A stretch of 64,000 bases of DNA from Chitinophaga pinensis (GCA_945892775.1 CAMDDP010000002.1:62001-126000), one strand, 5' to 3'. Shown: positions 46,365 to 56,184, counted from the stretch's first letter. The notes: a model not told the origin generated them from the letters alone. Numbers and translations are program-made.

Positions 46365-46886
46365 ATGACAAAAGAAGAAAAGAATGTAACACTCGCTGAG
46401 TTAAAAAAAGAGTTTTCAACTAAAACTACTTTTTATCTTGCCGATACATCTAGTTTAAGTGTTGCTAATATTAATAAACTGCGCCGACTTTGTTTTAAAA
46501 GCGGTGTGCAAATCAGAGTAGCTAAAAATACTTTGATTCGTAAAGCTCTTGAAGCCAATAATGTAACGGATGCTGAATTGCTTAATGCTCTTCATGGCCC
46601 AACATCTATTTGGTTTTCTGAAGTGGCGAATGCTCCAGCAAAAGTTATTAAGGAGTTTCGCAAAACAAACGAAAAACCCATTCTGAAAGCCGCCTATATT
46701 GAAACGGCTATATTCATAGGTGATACGCAGATTGACTCGCTAGCTTCACTCAAGTCGAAAAATGAACTCATTGGAGAAATTATCGCCTTGTTACAGTCAC
46801 CTGCTAAGAATGTGGTTTCAGCCCTTAAATCCAGTGGGGGTAAATTGGCCGGAATTCTTAAAACATTGGAAAATAGAACTAACTAA
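46365..46886 (+). CDS. rplJ: 50S ribosomal protein uL10
   Basis: Base of the ribosomal stalk: binds 23S rRNA and carries L7/L12 dimers on its C-terminal helix. The 173-residue product has the family start KNVTLAELKKEFSTKTTFYLAD, RVAKNTLIRKAL, and a C-terminal segment AKNVVSALKSSGGKLAGILKTLE that binds L12. It begins five bases after rplA. No separate leader regulator is visible in that short gap. Confidence 0.97.
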   Translation: MTKEEKNVTLAELKKEFSTKTTFYLADTSSLSVANINKLRRLCFKSGVQIRVAKNTLIRKALEANNVTDAELLNALHGPTSIWFSEVANAPAKVIKEFRKTNEKPILKAAYIETAIFIGDTQIDSLASLKSKNELIGEIIALLQSPAKNVVSALKSSGGKLAGILKTLENRTN

Positions 46887-46918
46887 TTTTTAAAACAACA
46901 AATTAAATTAATTAAAAA

Positions 46919-47296
46919 ATGGCAGACTTAAAAGCATTTGCTGAGCAACTTGTAAGCTTAACAGTTAAAGAAGTTAACGATCTTGCAAAGATATTGAAAG
47001 ACGAATACGGTATTGAACCAGCAGCAGCAGCTCCGGTTATGATGGCCGGTGGTGCAGGCGGTGGCGCTGTAGCAGCTGAAGAAAAAACATCTTTTGATGT
47101 TATTTTGAAAAGCGGCGGTGCACAAAAATTAACAGTTGTTAAAATTGTAAAAGAACTAACTGGTTTAGGTTTGAAAGAAGCTAAAGACTTAGTTGACGGT
47201 GCTCCAAAGCCTGTTAAAGAAGGGGTTTCTAAATTAGACGCTGAATCTCTTAAGGCTAAATTGACTGAAGCTGGAGCTGAAGTTGAAATTAAGTAA
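46919..47296 (+). CDS. rplL: 50S ribosomal protein bL12 (L7/L12)
   Basis: Acidic stalk protein that recruits translation factors. The 125-residue protein has the N-terminal dimerisation part ([20 protein letters not shown]), an Ala/Gly-rich hinge (about residues 36-52) and the conserved C-terminal domain with [20 protein letters not shown] and [22 protein letters not shown] hairpin with a T run follows it, before rpoB. Confidence 0.98.
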   Translation: MADLKAFAEQLVSLTVKEVNDLAKILKDEYGIEPAAAAPVMMAGGAGGGAVAAEEKTSFDVILKSGGAQKLTVVKIVKELTGLGLKEAKDLVDGAPKPVKEGVSKLDAESLKAKLTEAGAEVEIK

Positions 47297-47317
47297 TTTC
47301 TACTTTTGAAATAATAC

Positions 47318-47352
47318 AGTAGGTATGGCTTTTTGCCATGCCTACTTTTTTC
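47318..47352 (+). terminator. Terminator-like hairpin between rplL and rpoB
   Basis: AGTAGGTATGGC pairs with GCCATGCCTACT (one G-T pair, 5-base loop) and is followed by six T residues. It lies 21 bases after rplL and about 30 bases before the rpoB ATG, so it likely attenuates rpoB transcription relative to the ribosomal protein genes. Confidence 0.88.
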
Positions 47353-47380
47353 ATTTTTAATAAAAGCACTTTTCCAATTC

Positions 47381-50300
47381 ATGGCATCAACTAAAGAAAG
47401 AGTAAATTTCGGCAAGCTGCAATTCGGAATAGATTATCCTGATTTTTTAGATATTCAGGTCGGGTCCTTTAAGGACTTTTTTCAATTAGAGACTACTCCC
47501 GAAAGCAGAAAGGGTGAAGGTCTTTTTCGTGTGTTCCAGGAGAATTTCCCAATTTCTGATGCGCGAAACATTTTTGTTTTAGAATTTTTAGATTACTATA
47601 TCGATCCGCCTCGGTACGATATTGAAGAATGTATAGAGCGTGGGTTAACATATAGCTTGCCTTTAAAAGCAAGATTAAGATTGTCGTGTAACGACGAAGA
47701 ACATATCGATTTTCAAACAATTGTTCAGGATGTTTTCTTGGGAAATATTCCATACATGACGCCTAAGGGAACATTTGTTGTTAATGGTGCAGAAAGAGTA
47801 GTTGTCAGTCAATTACATCGTTCACCTGGAGTGTTTTTTGGACAATCATTGCATCCTAATGGCACTAAGATCTATTCTGCCCGTGTTATTCCTTTCAAAG
47901 GAGCTTGGATGGAATTTGCAACAGACATAAACAATGTCATGTTTGCCTATATCGATCGCAAAAAGAAGTTTCCAGTTACTACTTTATTACGATCTATTGG
48001 TTATGACACTGATAGTGAAATTCTAAAATTATTTGACTTATCTGATGAAGTTTCTGCTAAGAGAGAATCCTTAAAGAAACAAATTGGTCGCCGTTTGGCA
48101 GCTCGTGTTTTAAGAAGTTGGGTTGAAGATTTCGTGGATGAAGATACAGGTGAAGTTGTAACAATTGAGCGTAATGAGGTTATTCTTGAGCGTGATGTTG
48201 TTTTAACTGAAAAGAATATTGAACAGATTCTTGAAACAAAAATTGAAACAATCATTCTTCAAAAAGAAACTGCTGGAATTGATTATTCAATTATTTACAA
48301 TACTTTAAATAAAGATACTTCTAACTCTGAGTTAGAAGCCTGTCAGTACATCTATCGCCAATTGCGCGGTACTGATGCGCCAGATGATGAAACTGCTCGT
48401 GGTATTATCGACAAATTGTTTTTCTCTGATAAAAGATATGATCTTGGAGAAGTTGGCCGTTACAAAATCAATCGAAAATTAGGTACACAAGAACATATTG
48501 AGAAGAAGGTATTGACAAAAGCTGATGTTATTGCAATTGTTAAATATCTTGTTCAATTGGTAAATGGTAAGGCAGAGATTGATGACATTGACCATTTAAG
48601 TAATCGTAGGGTTCGTACTGTTGGAGAACAATTATATGCGCAATTCGGTGTTGGTCTTGCTCGTATGGCTCGTACCATTCGTGAGCGTATGAATGTTCGC
48701 GATAATGAAGTGTTTACACCTATTGATTTGATTAATGCTAGAACGCTTTCTTCAGTAATCAATTCATTCTTCGGAACAAGTCAGTTGTCTCAGTTTCTTG
48801 ACCAAACAAATCCACTTTCTGAAATCACGCACAAGCGTCGTATTTCAGCTCTTGGGCCTGGTGGTTTGTCAAGAGAGCGTGCAGGTTTTGAGGTTCGAGA
48901 TGTTCACTATTCCCACTATGGAAGGTTGTGTACTATTGAAACCCCTGAAGGGCCGAATATTGGTTTAATTTCTACTCTTTGTGTTCATGCAAAAGTGAAT
49001 GATAAAGGATTTATTGAAACTCCATACCTTAAAGTAAATAATGGTGGAGTTGATAAAAAGAAAGTGCAATTTCTTACTGCTGAGGAAGAAGATGATAAAG
49101 TAATTGCGCAAGCAAATATTCCGATTGACTCAAAAGGAAAGTTTGAAGAAGAAAAAGTTAAATGTCGTCAGCAGGGAGATTTTCCAATTGTTGAGCCAGT
49201 GAAAGTAGAATACATGGACGTTGCCCCAAATCAGATTGTAGGTGTAAGTGCTTCATTAATTCCTTTTCTTGAGCATGATGATGCTAACCGTGCTTTGATG
49301 GGATCAAATATGCAACGCCAGGCGGTACCGCTTCTTCGTCCCTCTTCTCCTATTGTGGGAACTGGATTAGAACGCAAGTCTGCTTTGGATAGTCGTATGC
49401 TTATAAATGCTGAAGGAAACGGGGTTGTGGAATATGTTGATGCCAATGAAATTCATGTTCGTTACGAAAGAACTGCTGAACAGCAATTAGTAAGATTTGA
49501 AGATGATGTTAAAATTTATAAATTATTAAAATTCCGTAAGACTAACCAAAGCACTTGTATTAACATTAAGCCCATTGTTAAGAAAGGAGATAGAGTTAAG
49601 GCCGGAACTATTTTATGTGAAGGTTATGCTACTGATAAAGGTGAATTAGCACTTGGGCAAAACTTACAAGTTGCTTTTATGCCTTGGAAAGGATACAACT
49701 ATGAGGATGCAATTGTAATTTCTGAAAGAGTAGTGCTTGAAGATATCTTTACGAGTATTCACATTGATGAATATGAAATTGAAGTTCGGGATACTAAACT
49801 TGGAGAAGAAGAATTAACTCAAGATATTCCAAATGTAAGTGAGGATGCTACACGCAATCTTGATGAAAATGGAATCATTCGTGTTGGTGCGCATGTTGGT
49901 GAAGGTGATATTTTGATTGGAAAAATTACTCCAAAGGGAGAAACTGATCCAACACCTGAAGAAAAACTTCTTCGTGCAATCTTTGGTGACAAAGCCGGTG
50001 ATGTAAAAGATGCTTCTTTAAAAGCACCACCAAGTACTGTTGGTGTTGTTATTGATAAAAAATTATTTGCTCGCGCTAAAAAAGATAAGAACTCTAAGGT
50101 AAGAGAGAAAACAGCTCTTGATAAATTGGATAAAGAATTCGAAAAGAATTCAGATAATTTAAAAGATATTCTTGTTGAAAAATTGTTAAAACTTTTAAAA
50201 GACAAAACTTCAAAGGGTATAAACAATCTTTACAGAGAAGTTGTATTGGCAAAAGGCGTAAAGTTTACTGCTAAATCATTGGGTGAAGTTGATTACTTGC

Positions 50301-51178
50301 AAGTTGATCCAAGTGATTGGACCTTAGAAGAAGCTACTAATTCATTGATAAAAGTTCTTCTTCATAATTATCAGATAAAGTATAATGAAGAACTTGGGCG
50401 TTTTAAACGCGAAAAGTTTAATATCAGTATTGGTGATGAATTACCTACTGGCGTATTAAAATTAGCTAAGGTTTATTTGGCTAAAAAACGTAAGCTGAAA
50501 GTAGGAGATAAGATGGCGGGGCGTCACGGAAATAAGGGGATTGTTGCAAAGATTGTGCGTGTTGAGGATATGCCTTTCTTAGAAGATGGAACCCCTGTTG
50601 ATATTGTTCTTAACCCACTTGGTGTACCTTCTCGAATGAACCTTGGGCAGATTTACGAAACTGTTCTTGGTTGGGCTGGAAAAAAATTAGGGGTAAAATT
50701 CGCTACTCCAATTTTTGATGGTGCAACTCTTGCTGAAATTGACGGCTATATAAAGAAAGCTGATTTACCATTGTATGGTCAAACATACTTGTATGATGGC
50801 GAAACCGGTGATCGATTCCACCAGAAAGCAACTGTAGGGGTTATATATATGCTGAAATTAGCTCACATGGTTGACGATAAAATGCATGCTCGTTCAATTG
50901 GTCCTTATTCTTTGATTACTCAACAACCGCTTGGTGGTAAGGCACAATTCGGAGGTCAGCGTTTTGGAGAGATGGAGGTTTGGGCATTGGAAGCATATGG
51001 TGCTGCAAACATTCTTCAGGAATTATTGACTATTAAATCTGATGACATTGTTGGTCGTTCCAAGGCATATGAAGCTATTGTGAAGGGAGAAAATCCTCCT
51101 AAGCCAACTGTACCTGAGTCATTCAATGTATTAGTGCACGAATTGCGTGGATTAGCATTGGATTTGAAATTTGATTGA
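47381..51178 (+). CDS. rpoB: DNA-directed RNA polymerase beta subunit
   Basis: Second-largest RNA polymerase subunit. The 1265-residue product starts at [20 protein letters not shown]; an in-frame ATG 48 bases earlier lies in the loop and stem of the terminator-like hairpin and is rejected. The rifampicin region contains [18 protein letters not shown] and [20 protein letters not shown]; downstream [37 protein letters not shown] and the C-terminal [20 protein letters not shown] are intact. The residues of the FLDQTNPL and [13 protein letters not shown] segments appear wild type, so no obvious rifampicin-resistance change is seen. A terminator follows directly; rpoC is not downstream but about 26 kb upstream. 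Confidence 0.99.
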   Translation: MASTKERVNFGKLQFGIDYPDFLDIQVGSFKDFFQLETTPESRKGEGLFRVFQENFPISDARNIFVLEFLDYYIDPPRYDIEECIERGLTYSLPLKARLRLSCNDEEHIDFQTIVQDVFLGNIPYMTPKGTFVVNGAERVVVSQLHRSPGVFFGQSLHPNGTKIYSARVIPFKGAWMEFATDINNVMFAYIDRKKKFPVTTLLRSIGYDTDSEILKLFDLSDEVSAKRESLKKQIGRRLAARVLRSWVEDFVDEDTGEVVTIERNEVILERDVVLTEKNIEQILETKIETIILQKETAGIDYSIIYNTLNKDTSNSELEACQYIYRQLRGTDAPDDETARGIIDKLFFSDKRYDLGEVGRYKINRKLGTQEHIEKKVLTKADVIAIVKYLVQLVNGKAEIDDIDHLSNRRVRTVGEQLYAQFGVGLARMARTIRERMNVRDNEVFTPIDLINARTLSSVINSFFGTSQLSQFLDQTNPLSEITHKRRISALGPGGLSRERAGFEVRDVHYSHYGRLCTIETPEGPNIGLISTLCVHAKVNDKGFIETPYLKVNNGGVDKKKVQFLTAEEEDDKVIAQANIPIDSKGKFEEEKVKCRQQGDFPIVEPVKVEYMDVAPNQIVGVSASLIPFLEHDDANRALMGSNMQRQAVPLLRPSSPIVGTGLERKSALDSRMLINAEGNGVVEYVDANEIHVRYERTAEQQLVRFEDDVKIYKLLKFRKTNQSTCINIKPIVKKGDRVKAGTILCEGYATDKGELALGQNLQVAFMPWKGYNYEDAIVISERVVLEDIFTSIHIDEYEIEVRDTKLGEEELTQDIPNVSEDATRNLDENGIIRVGAHVGEGDILIGKITPKGETDPTPEEKLLRAIFGDKAGDVKDASLKAPPSTVGVVIDKKLFARAKKDKNSKVREKTALDKLDKEFEKNSDNLKDILVEKLLKLLKDKTSKGINNLYREVVLAKGVKFTAKSLGEVDYLQVDPSDWTLEEATNSLIKVLLHNYQIKYNEELGRFKREKFNISIGDELPTGVLKLAKVYLAKKRKLKVGDKMAGRHGNKGIVAKIVRVEDMPFLEDGTPVDIVLNPLGVPSRMNLGQIYETVLGWAGKKLGVKFATPIFDGATLAEIDGYIKKADLPLYGQTYLYDGETGDRFHQKATVGVIYMLKLAHMVDDKMHARSIGPYSLITQQPLGGKAQFGGQRFGEMEVWALEAYGAANILQELLTIKSDDIVGRSKAYEAIVKGENPPKPTVPESFNVLVHELRGLALDLKFD

Positions 51179-51201
51179 TAAGTTTTATTAGTAAAAGACA
51201 A

Positions 51202-51232
51202 AAAGGCTCTCTGATTTCAGGGAGCCTTTTTT
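51202..51232 (+). terminator. Terminator after rpoB, probably bidirectional
   Basis: AAAGGCTCTCTG pairs with CAGGGAGCCTTT (one G-T pair, 4-base loop), flanked by T runs on both strands (TTTTTT on +, TTTTTG on the minus strand). It closes the rplA-rpoB operon and can also serve the converging minus-strand gene. Confidence 0.9.
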
Positions 51233-51350
51233 ATATTCTATTTATATTGAAAAAAATAAAATAATATGACATTATCTATCTAAATTATATTTTAGTTATG
51301 AAACTTAATAAAATAAAAAATAATTTTAAAATAGAAATCTTATTTGTAAA

Positions 51351-51869
51351 TTATATTGAAATTGGTGCTTTACTTTTTATATAGGCAAACCCACCATATA
51401 GTGCTCCAATAAAAAATAAATCACCAGCAACAGTATTACCAAAGAATGGTATAGCAATAGTGTAGCATCCTATTAATCCTTGTAAACTTTGTGGGTGCAA
51501 TGGGTTATTAAGCCAAACAAAAAAGTTGGTTATTAAATAAAACAAAACTGAAGAAAGAAGGGAAGCGCTAATTATGTTTAATACTGATTGCCTTTTTTCT
51601 AACCAAATTCCAATGAAGGTGATGAGAGCCATGCAGAAATAAATTATAAATAACCCGCTGTGTAAGCCTAGAATTAGGTCAGTCAAAAACATGGCAACTA
51701 ACGGAACCAAGAATGAAAATTTTTTATCTTTCAAAGTAGTTCCTGCAAATAGGCCAATGGCAGCAATAGGAGTGAAGTTCCATAAGTGTAGGTGATTCGT
51801 AATTAATCGACAAGCGGCAGCACAAATAATCATAAATACTATAATCAGAATTCGGTTGTTTTGTTTCAT
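51351..51869 (-). CDS. DUF6580-family putative transport membrane protein
   Basis: Membrane protein of 172 residues with five hydrophobic helices. RLITNHLHLWNFTPIAAIGLFAG near the N-terminus and PFFGNTVAGDLFFIGALYGG near the C-terminus fit the DUF6580 family, which resembles the substrate-binding (S) components of ECF vitamin transporters. No energising ATPase or ligand-related gene is nearby, and I see no riboswitch in the short upstream gap, so the substrate is unknown. The gene converges on rpoB across a bidirectional terminator and follows the TlpA-like gene by about 50 bases. Confidence 0.75.
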   Translation of the reverse strand: MKQNNRILIIVFMIICAAACRLITNHLHLWNFTPIAAIGLFAGTTLKDKKFSFLVPLVAMFLTDLILGLHSGLFIIYFCMALITFIGIWLEKRQSVLNIISASLLSSVLFYLITNFFVWLNNPLHPQSLQGLIGCYTIAIPFFGNTVAGDLFFIGALYGGFAYIKSKAPISI

Positions 51870-51921
51870 TTCATCAATTTTATTTAATAGTGTGCTAAAA
51901 TAACCAGTTCAGTTTCTCCGT

Positions 51922-53337
51922 TTACTTTTTCTTTTTATCTGAAATTATTTTTTCAAAAACTTTGCTCACCTGATCCACATCAATTCGTTTGTATCGAATG
52001 TTCCGGTCTTTATCCAGTACATAAATTACAGGAGTGGAATAGATGTCATATGTTTTTCTGAAGTTGGTGGTATTATATGGATCCCACACATTTATCCATT
52101 CCAAATGATGTTCGTTTACATAGTCCATCCATTCTTTTTGATCGCCTTCTAAATTTACACCCCAAACTTCAACTCCATTGGGTCGTAACAATTCTTTATA
52201 CAGCGAATCTAATTTCGGAATTTCTTTTTTACAATGGCCACAAGTTGGATCCCAAAAAATAATAATGAGCCAGTCTGATTTTATTTCGTTCATGTCAATG
52301 GGGTTCATGTACATGTCGAGCATTTTCAAATCAGGTGCTTTATTACCAATTAAATTTGGCGAAATCTTTTTTGCACGCTCTATTAGTTTCGCTTTTGTAG
52401 TTGAATCATTCCACCAGGTTTGATCGGTTTGAACATATTTTTCAATCATATGAACGAACACGGCATCTAAGCCCATTATCTTACTTGTTTCATAATGATA
52501 GGTGACCCACCAAACAACATATTTAAACATTTCTGAATCGGATCGTGAACGCTCAATTAATTTATCAGCTTCTAATATTATTGTATCAGGAATTTGTGGA
52601 ACAGTTTGAGTGATAAATTTTTCAAACTTTTGATAAAAGACAGGGGTACGCAACATTCGGTTATCGCCAAAGTCAACATTATCTAAACAATGATTGCGGT
52701 AATAGTAATAAGTCCAAATGGAATCAGGTCGTCCATTTGGTAATATAGGTGCTTTAGGAACTTCTGGATCAGGGATGCTTTTAAAAAGTTTTGCTAAAAA
52801 TGTTTCAGGATAATCTTTGATAAACTGGTTTCGATATTCATTTATATGAGCATTCCATTTTTTCATGGCATCATAAGTGGCAGTAGTATCGGTTTTTGTT
52901 TTTACTCCAGCTAGAGATCTTGTTAGGGAGTCCATTTTTTGTTGTACAAGAATTCCTTCCTTTAAATAATCATAAAATAAAATATTGTCGGCTGAGCCTT
53001 TAATCTTCATTGATTTGATGAAATTTAAGGTGTCAGTTTCGAAAGAGAAAAATTGCTCTTTATCAATTATTATTTCAAAATAATTTTTTCGAGGTGTTAC
53101 CACTAAATAGATACCACCGGGTAATGTTTTCTTCCCTTCGAAAACAAAATTACCTGCAGCATCAGCATGAGCCGTATCTTTCAAGTATTGTTTGTCGCCA
53201 TAATAATTGGCTAATAAAACATCAGCATTAGTAATCCCTTTTATATTTCCTTTTATCTGGTAACCGGGCTTTAAGCCAACACCAAAAACTATTAAAGAGA
53301 GAGAAAGAAAAATGAATGTTGTTGCTAATTTCTTCAT
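51922..53337 (-). CDS. Exported TlpA-like thiol-disulfide oxidoreductase
   Basis: Predicted periplasmic or envelope protein of 471 residues. A signal peptide covers about residues 1-20 (ending SLIVFGVG). The next part (KGNIKGITNADVLLANYYGDK) resembles DUF4369, common at the start of Bacteroidota TlpA-like proteins, and a helical middle region similar to DUF5106 follows. The C-terminal thioredoxin-like domain (about residues 330-471) contains the redox motif CGHC in DPTCGHCKKEIPKLDSLY and the cis-proline loop YDIYSTPVIYVLD. It probably reduces or isomerises disulfides of exported proteins. A -7 box 26 bases upstream suggests its own transcript. Confidence 0.88.
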   Translation of the reverse strand: MKKLATTFIFLSLSLIVFGVGLKPGYQIKGNIKGITNADVLLANYYGDKQYLKDTAHADAAGNFVFEGKKTLPGGIYLVVTPRKNYFEIIIDKEQFFSFETDTLNFIKSMKIKGSADNILFYDYLKEGILVQQKMDSLTRSLAGVKTKTDTTATYDAMKKWNAHINEYRNQFIKDYPETFLAKLFKSIPDPEVPKAPILPNGRPDSIWTYYYYRNHCLDNVDFGDNRMLRTPVFYQKFEKFITQTVPQIPDTIILEADKLIERSRSDSEMFKYVVWWVTYHYETSKIMGLDAVFVHMIEKYVQTDQTWWNDSTTKAKLIERAKKISPNLIGNKAPDLKMLDMYMNPIDMNEIKSDWLIIIFWDPTCGHCKKEIPKLDSLYKELLRPNGVEVWGVNLEGDQKEWMDYVNEHHLEWINVWDPYNTTNFRKTYDIYSTPVIYVLDKDRNIRYKRIDVDQVSKVFEKIISDKKKK

Positions 53338-53362
53338 TATTTTTTTTCAATTTTTATTTGAA

Positions 53363-53370
53363 CAAATGTA
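53363..53370 (-). promoter_or_regulatory. Predicted -7 box of the TlpA-like gene
   Basis: TACATTTG on the minus strand is a full TAnnTTTG match, giving a leader of about 20 bases. No TTG box at the usual distance. Confidence 0.45.
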
Positions 53371-53513
53371 ATCATGCCGGTGGATAGAAGTATTGAGCGT
53401 ATAAAGATTATGGTCATTGGGTGTAAACTTTTTCTAATAAATGATTTCAATTACTTACAATAATCTTGCCTAATAGATTGTCTTTTGTAATTGTTAAGAT
53501 TAGTAAATAAAAG

Positions 53514-53885
53514 CTAATGGTTTTTTAAAATATTATCTTTTAGCAATATGAAATCAATTGGCTTTAAGAAAAAACCTGAAGCGCCTAGTGTTTCAGCTTT
53601 ATCAATGGTCATAGTATCGCCATAAGCAGATACCATTATAACCTTTAGTTTAGGATGTTTTCCCTTAATAAATTTTAATAAATCAAAGCCGGTTGCACCT
53701 GGCATATTAATGTCTGAAAGCACAAGAACAATATCCATTGTGGCTAATTGATCAATAACATCCATCGCCTCATTTGCCGAAAAAGCAAATATCATTTCAA
53801 TTTCTTTTGATTTAATTTCTTTTCTAAATCGTTGACGATATAACTGTTCAACATCTAATTCGTCATCTACAATTAATACTTTCAT
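53514..53885 (-). CDS. Single-domain response regulator (receiver only)
   Basis: A 123-residue receiver domain with no output domain. The acidic pocket is Asp7/Asp8 (VLIVDDE), the phosphorylated residue is Asp58 (SDINMP), with the Thr/Ser switch in VSAYGD and the conserved lysine in FFLKPIDF. It closely resembles the N-terminal receiver of the hybrid kinase at the other end of this cluster (shared DINMP, VVSAY/MVSAY and KPxDF segments and a basic FRKEIKSKE-like helix), suggesting duplication. It starts nine bases after the cNMP-domain kinase gene, its likely phosphate donor. Confidence 0.93.
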   Translation of the reverse strand: MKVLIVDDELDVEQLYRQRFRKEIKSKEIEMIFAFSANEAMDVIDQLATMDIVLVLSDINMPGATGFDLLKFIKGKHPKLKVIMVSAYGDTMTIDKAETLGASGFFLKPIDFILLKDNILKNH

Positions 53886-53894
53886 TAAAATTAT

Positions 53895-55202
53895 TTATAA
53901 GGTTGGAATTGTTATGGTAAATTTTGTGTATTGTCCTAGTTCTGATTCTACAGTTATTTTGCCATTATGACTTTGGGTAATAATGTCATAGCTCAACGAA
54001 AGACCTAATCCAGTGCCCTCACCAGTAGGTTTAGTTGTAAAAAATGGCTCGAATATTTTATCTTGAATTTCTTTTGGTATTCCTATGCCTGTGTCTTTTA
54101 TTTCAATCACGACTTCATTTTTTATAAACGAGGTGCTAACTTCAACAATCGGTTTGTAATTTACTTCACCATAGTTTTTTCGTGCATTAACAGCATACAT
54201 TGAATTGTTAAATAAATTAACAAGTACTCTTGTAATTTCTTGAGAAAAAACTTTTATTTTAGGTAGTTCAGGGGATAGGTTTTTAAAAATAAAACAACTG
54301 AAATCTGAATTTTTTGCAAACATGCCATTATAGGCAAGGTTTAAATATTCTTCGCATAATTTATTAATATCAGTTAATTGCCTTTCTTCATTTCGGTTTC
54401 TACTATGGTTAAGCATGTTCTTTACAATACTATCAGCACGCTTGCCGTGATTGTTTATTTTTTCTAAATTACTTTTTATATCACTTAGTATTTCATTTTT
54501 TTCCTCTTCGTCTTTTGACTCCTTAAATTCTTCTAGAATTTCTAATGAAAGTTGAGAAAAATTATTTACAAAGTTCAATGGATTTTTTATTTCGTGTGCT
54601 ATTCCAGCAGTTAACTGGCCAAGTGAGGCAAGTTTTTCTTGTTGAATAAGTTGTTGCTGAGATTTTTGCAAATTCTCAATTGCATTTGTGAGTTGAACAT
54701 TTTTTGCAGCTAACTCTTCGGTGCGCTTATTTACTAATTCATTAAGTTCTTTTTCGCGGCCTCTAAGCTGATCAATTAAAGTTGAATTCTGGGTTCTTAG
54801 CTTTTGTATTAATTTATGTATAATATTTTTTAATATATCGGGAAAATTATTAAGTGCGTTAGAGAAGTCATCGCGTTGAAGAATTGCAACGGAAGTATCT
54901 TCAATAGTTGTAACTGACATAGACCTAGGTTCGTCATCTATTAATGACATTTCGCCAAAGAAATTTCCTTCTTTTATCTCGGCAATATTTTCATTTCCAT
55001 CATGTATTTTAACTTTTCCTGAAATGATGACAAACATTGTATTGCCTTCTTCACCCTTATTAATTATGGTTGTGTTTAATGGAAATTTATTAATAGTTAC
55101 GCTCTCAGAAAGTTTCCTAATAAAATGTTCGGGCAAATTCTGAAATAGATAAATATTCTTTAATGTGTTTATTAGAAATTCAATTGAAATTGATTTTTCC
55201 AT
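53895..55202 (-). CDS. Soluble histidine kinase with N-terminal cyclic-nucleotide-binding domain
   Basis: A 435-residue sensor kinase with no membrane segment. Residues 10-135 form a cNMP-binding (Crp-like) domain with the phosphate-binding cassette FGEMSLIDDEPRSMSV; the usual Ala after the Arg is replaced by Ser-Met, so ligand binding is uncertain. A coiled coil (about 140-195, REKELNELVNKRTEELAAKN) links to the dimerisation/phosphoacceptor region AGIAHEIKNPL (His203) and an ATPase domain with NLFNNSMYAV, DTGIGIP and GEGTGLGLSLS. The kinase therefore probably reads a cytoplasmic signal. It is flanked by the receiver-only gene downstream and the membrane-anchored receiver gene upstream, about 75 bases away. 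Confidence 0.93.
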   Translation of the reverse strand: MEKSISIEFLINTLKNIYLFQNLPEHFIRKLSESVTINKFPLNTTIINKGEEGNTMFVIISGKVKIHDGNENIAEIKEGNFFGEMSLIDDEPRSMSVTTIEDTSVAILQRDDFSNALNNFPDILKNIIHKLIQKLRTQNSTLIDQLRGREKELNELVNKRTEELAAKNVQLTNAIENLQKSQQQLIQQEKLASLGQLTAGIAHEIKNPLNFVNNFSQLSLEILEEFKESKDEEEKNEILSDIKSNLEKINNHGKRADSIVKNMLNHSRNRNEERQLTDINKLCEEYLNLAYNGMFAKNSDFSCFIFKNLSPELPKIKVFSQEITRVLVNLFNNSMYAVNARKNYGEVNYKPIVEVSTSFIKNEVVIEIKDTGIGIPKEIQDKIFEPFFTTKPTGEGTGLGLSLSYDIITQSHNGKITVESELGQYTKFTITIPTL

Positions 55203-55277
55203 TTGTTTTAAAATGTGGATTTTTTTTGGGGATTTCTCATCTTTTTTATTTTACAAAATCTTTTGGGATTTAATTAC

Positions 55278-55799
55278 TCAAAACCAGCCAGGATTTAATG
55301 TGGAAATGCCTAAAATTCTAAAAACGATAGACATAATTATAATTGCTATTAAAATTCCAGCTAAAAAGAAAGTGGCAAACCTGTACGCTTTTGCCAAGTA
55401 TTGTAAACGAATGTTTTTATGAATATTGACTAAGCAATTCTCTATACGCAAAAAACTTGATTGGTTTTTTACTACATAGTCGTAAGCACCATACTTGATG
55501 GTGTCAACTGCAACTTCAATTTTATCTTGACCAGACAAAAACATGACAAATATTTCTGGTTTTAATTCTTTTATTTTTTTTAGAATATCAATTCCGTTTG
55601 CGGCTTCAGTTTTTAGGGAGTTAAGATTGTAGTCGAGAATAATGTATTTTGGATTTAACTCAATGTTTCTTATACAATCTTCTCCAGTTGAGAAAGATAA
55701 AATTTCCAGTTTAAATTTTGAGCTTAAATACATCTTCAACATTTCATTGTTATTGTGATCATCGTCTACTAAAAATATTTTTTTTAAGGCGTTTGCCAT
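55278..55799 (-). CDS. Response regulator receiver with C-terminal membrane helix
   Basis: A 173-residue protein with a complete receiver domain (residues 1-125: Asp12-14 acidic pocket, phosphorylated Asp56 in ILDYNL, Ser89 switch, Lys111 in YVVKNQ) followed by a single strongly hydrophobic helix (about 141-160, ATFFLAGILIAIIIMSIVF) and a short tail ending NPGWF. There is no DNA-binding or enzymatic output domain. If the helix inserts, the receiver would be tethered to the cytoplasmic face of the inner membrane with the last 12 residues outside. This architecture is unusual for a response regulator. It lies between the Hpt gene and the cNMP-domain kinase gene. Confidence 0.88.
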   Translation of the reverse strand: MANALKKIFLVDDDHNNNEMLKMYLSSKFKLEILSFSTGEDCIRNIELNPKYIILDYNLNSLKTEAANGIDILKKIKELKPEIFVMFLSGQDKIEVAVDTIKYGAYDYVVKNQSSFLRIENCLVNIHKNIRLQYLAKAYRFATFFLAGILIAIIIMSIVFRILGISTLNPGWF

Positions 55800-55833
55800 T
55801 TTGTATGGGTTTAAAAGAGTTTAAATATAATAA

Positions 55834-56184
55834 TTAACCAAGTTTATTTACTTCATCATTCAATTCAAGAATAGCTTTTTCTATAATTAATTTAAGCGAA
55901 ATGAATAATTCTGGAATTGTTGAAGCGTCAGAGTTTTTAGCATCTTCAATTTTTATAATAAAAGGTTCGGCTGTTTTTATTCCCATATACGAACACTGTG
56001 GTTTAAGTTGATGGGCTATGGATCCTGCTCTTTCCCAGTTTTTTTCTTCAATGAAACCTTCAATTTTTACAATTGCGTCTTTTGCGGTTTGTAAAAAAAC
56101 TGTTATTAATTTTTTCATCATTTCATTATTTCCAGATGAAAATTGTTTTAAAAAACTAAGATCGCTTACCCTTGTATCTTCCAT
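55834..56184 (-). CDS. Free histidine phosphotransfer (Hpt) protein
   Basis: A 116-residue four-helix Hpt protein. The phosphorylated histidine is His58 in AHQLKPQCSYMGIK, matching the HxLK....G pattern of Hpt domains. It should carry phosphate from the C-terminal receiver of the upstream hybrid kinase to another receiver, such as the membrane-anchored one encoded next. Its ATG lies one base after the stop codon of the hybrid kinase gene, so the two are almost certainly made together. Confidence 0.92.
   Translation of the reverse strand: MEDTRVSDLSFLKQFSSGNNEMMKKLITVFLQTAKDAIVKIEGFIEEKNWERAGSIAHQLKPQCSYMGIKTAEPFIIKIEDAKNSDASTIPELFISLKLIIEKAILELNDEVNKLG

Noticed and set aside
47333-47380. Upstream in-frame ATG for rpoB
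   Set aside because: It lies within the terminator-like hairpin, gives a non-conserved hydrophobic leader, and the downstream ATG matches the family start.
46912-47415. Minus-strand open frame of 167 codons across rplL
   Set aside because: It is the antisense shadow of rplL and the rpoB start; Ala/Pro/Ser-rich composition follows from the codons of rplL on the other strand and no family resemblance is seen.
52077-52423. Plus-strand frames inside the TlpA-like gene
   Set aside because: Antisense to a gene with an intact thioredoxin motif; no independent evidence of coding.
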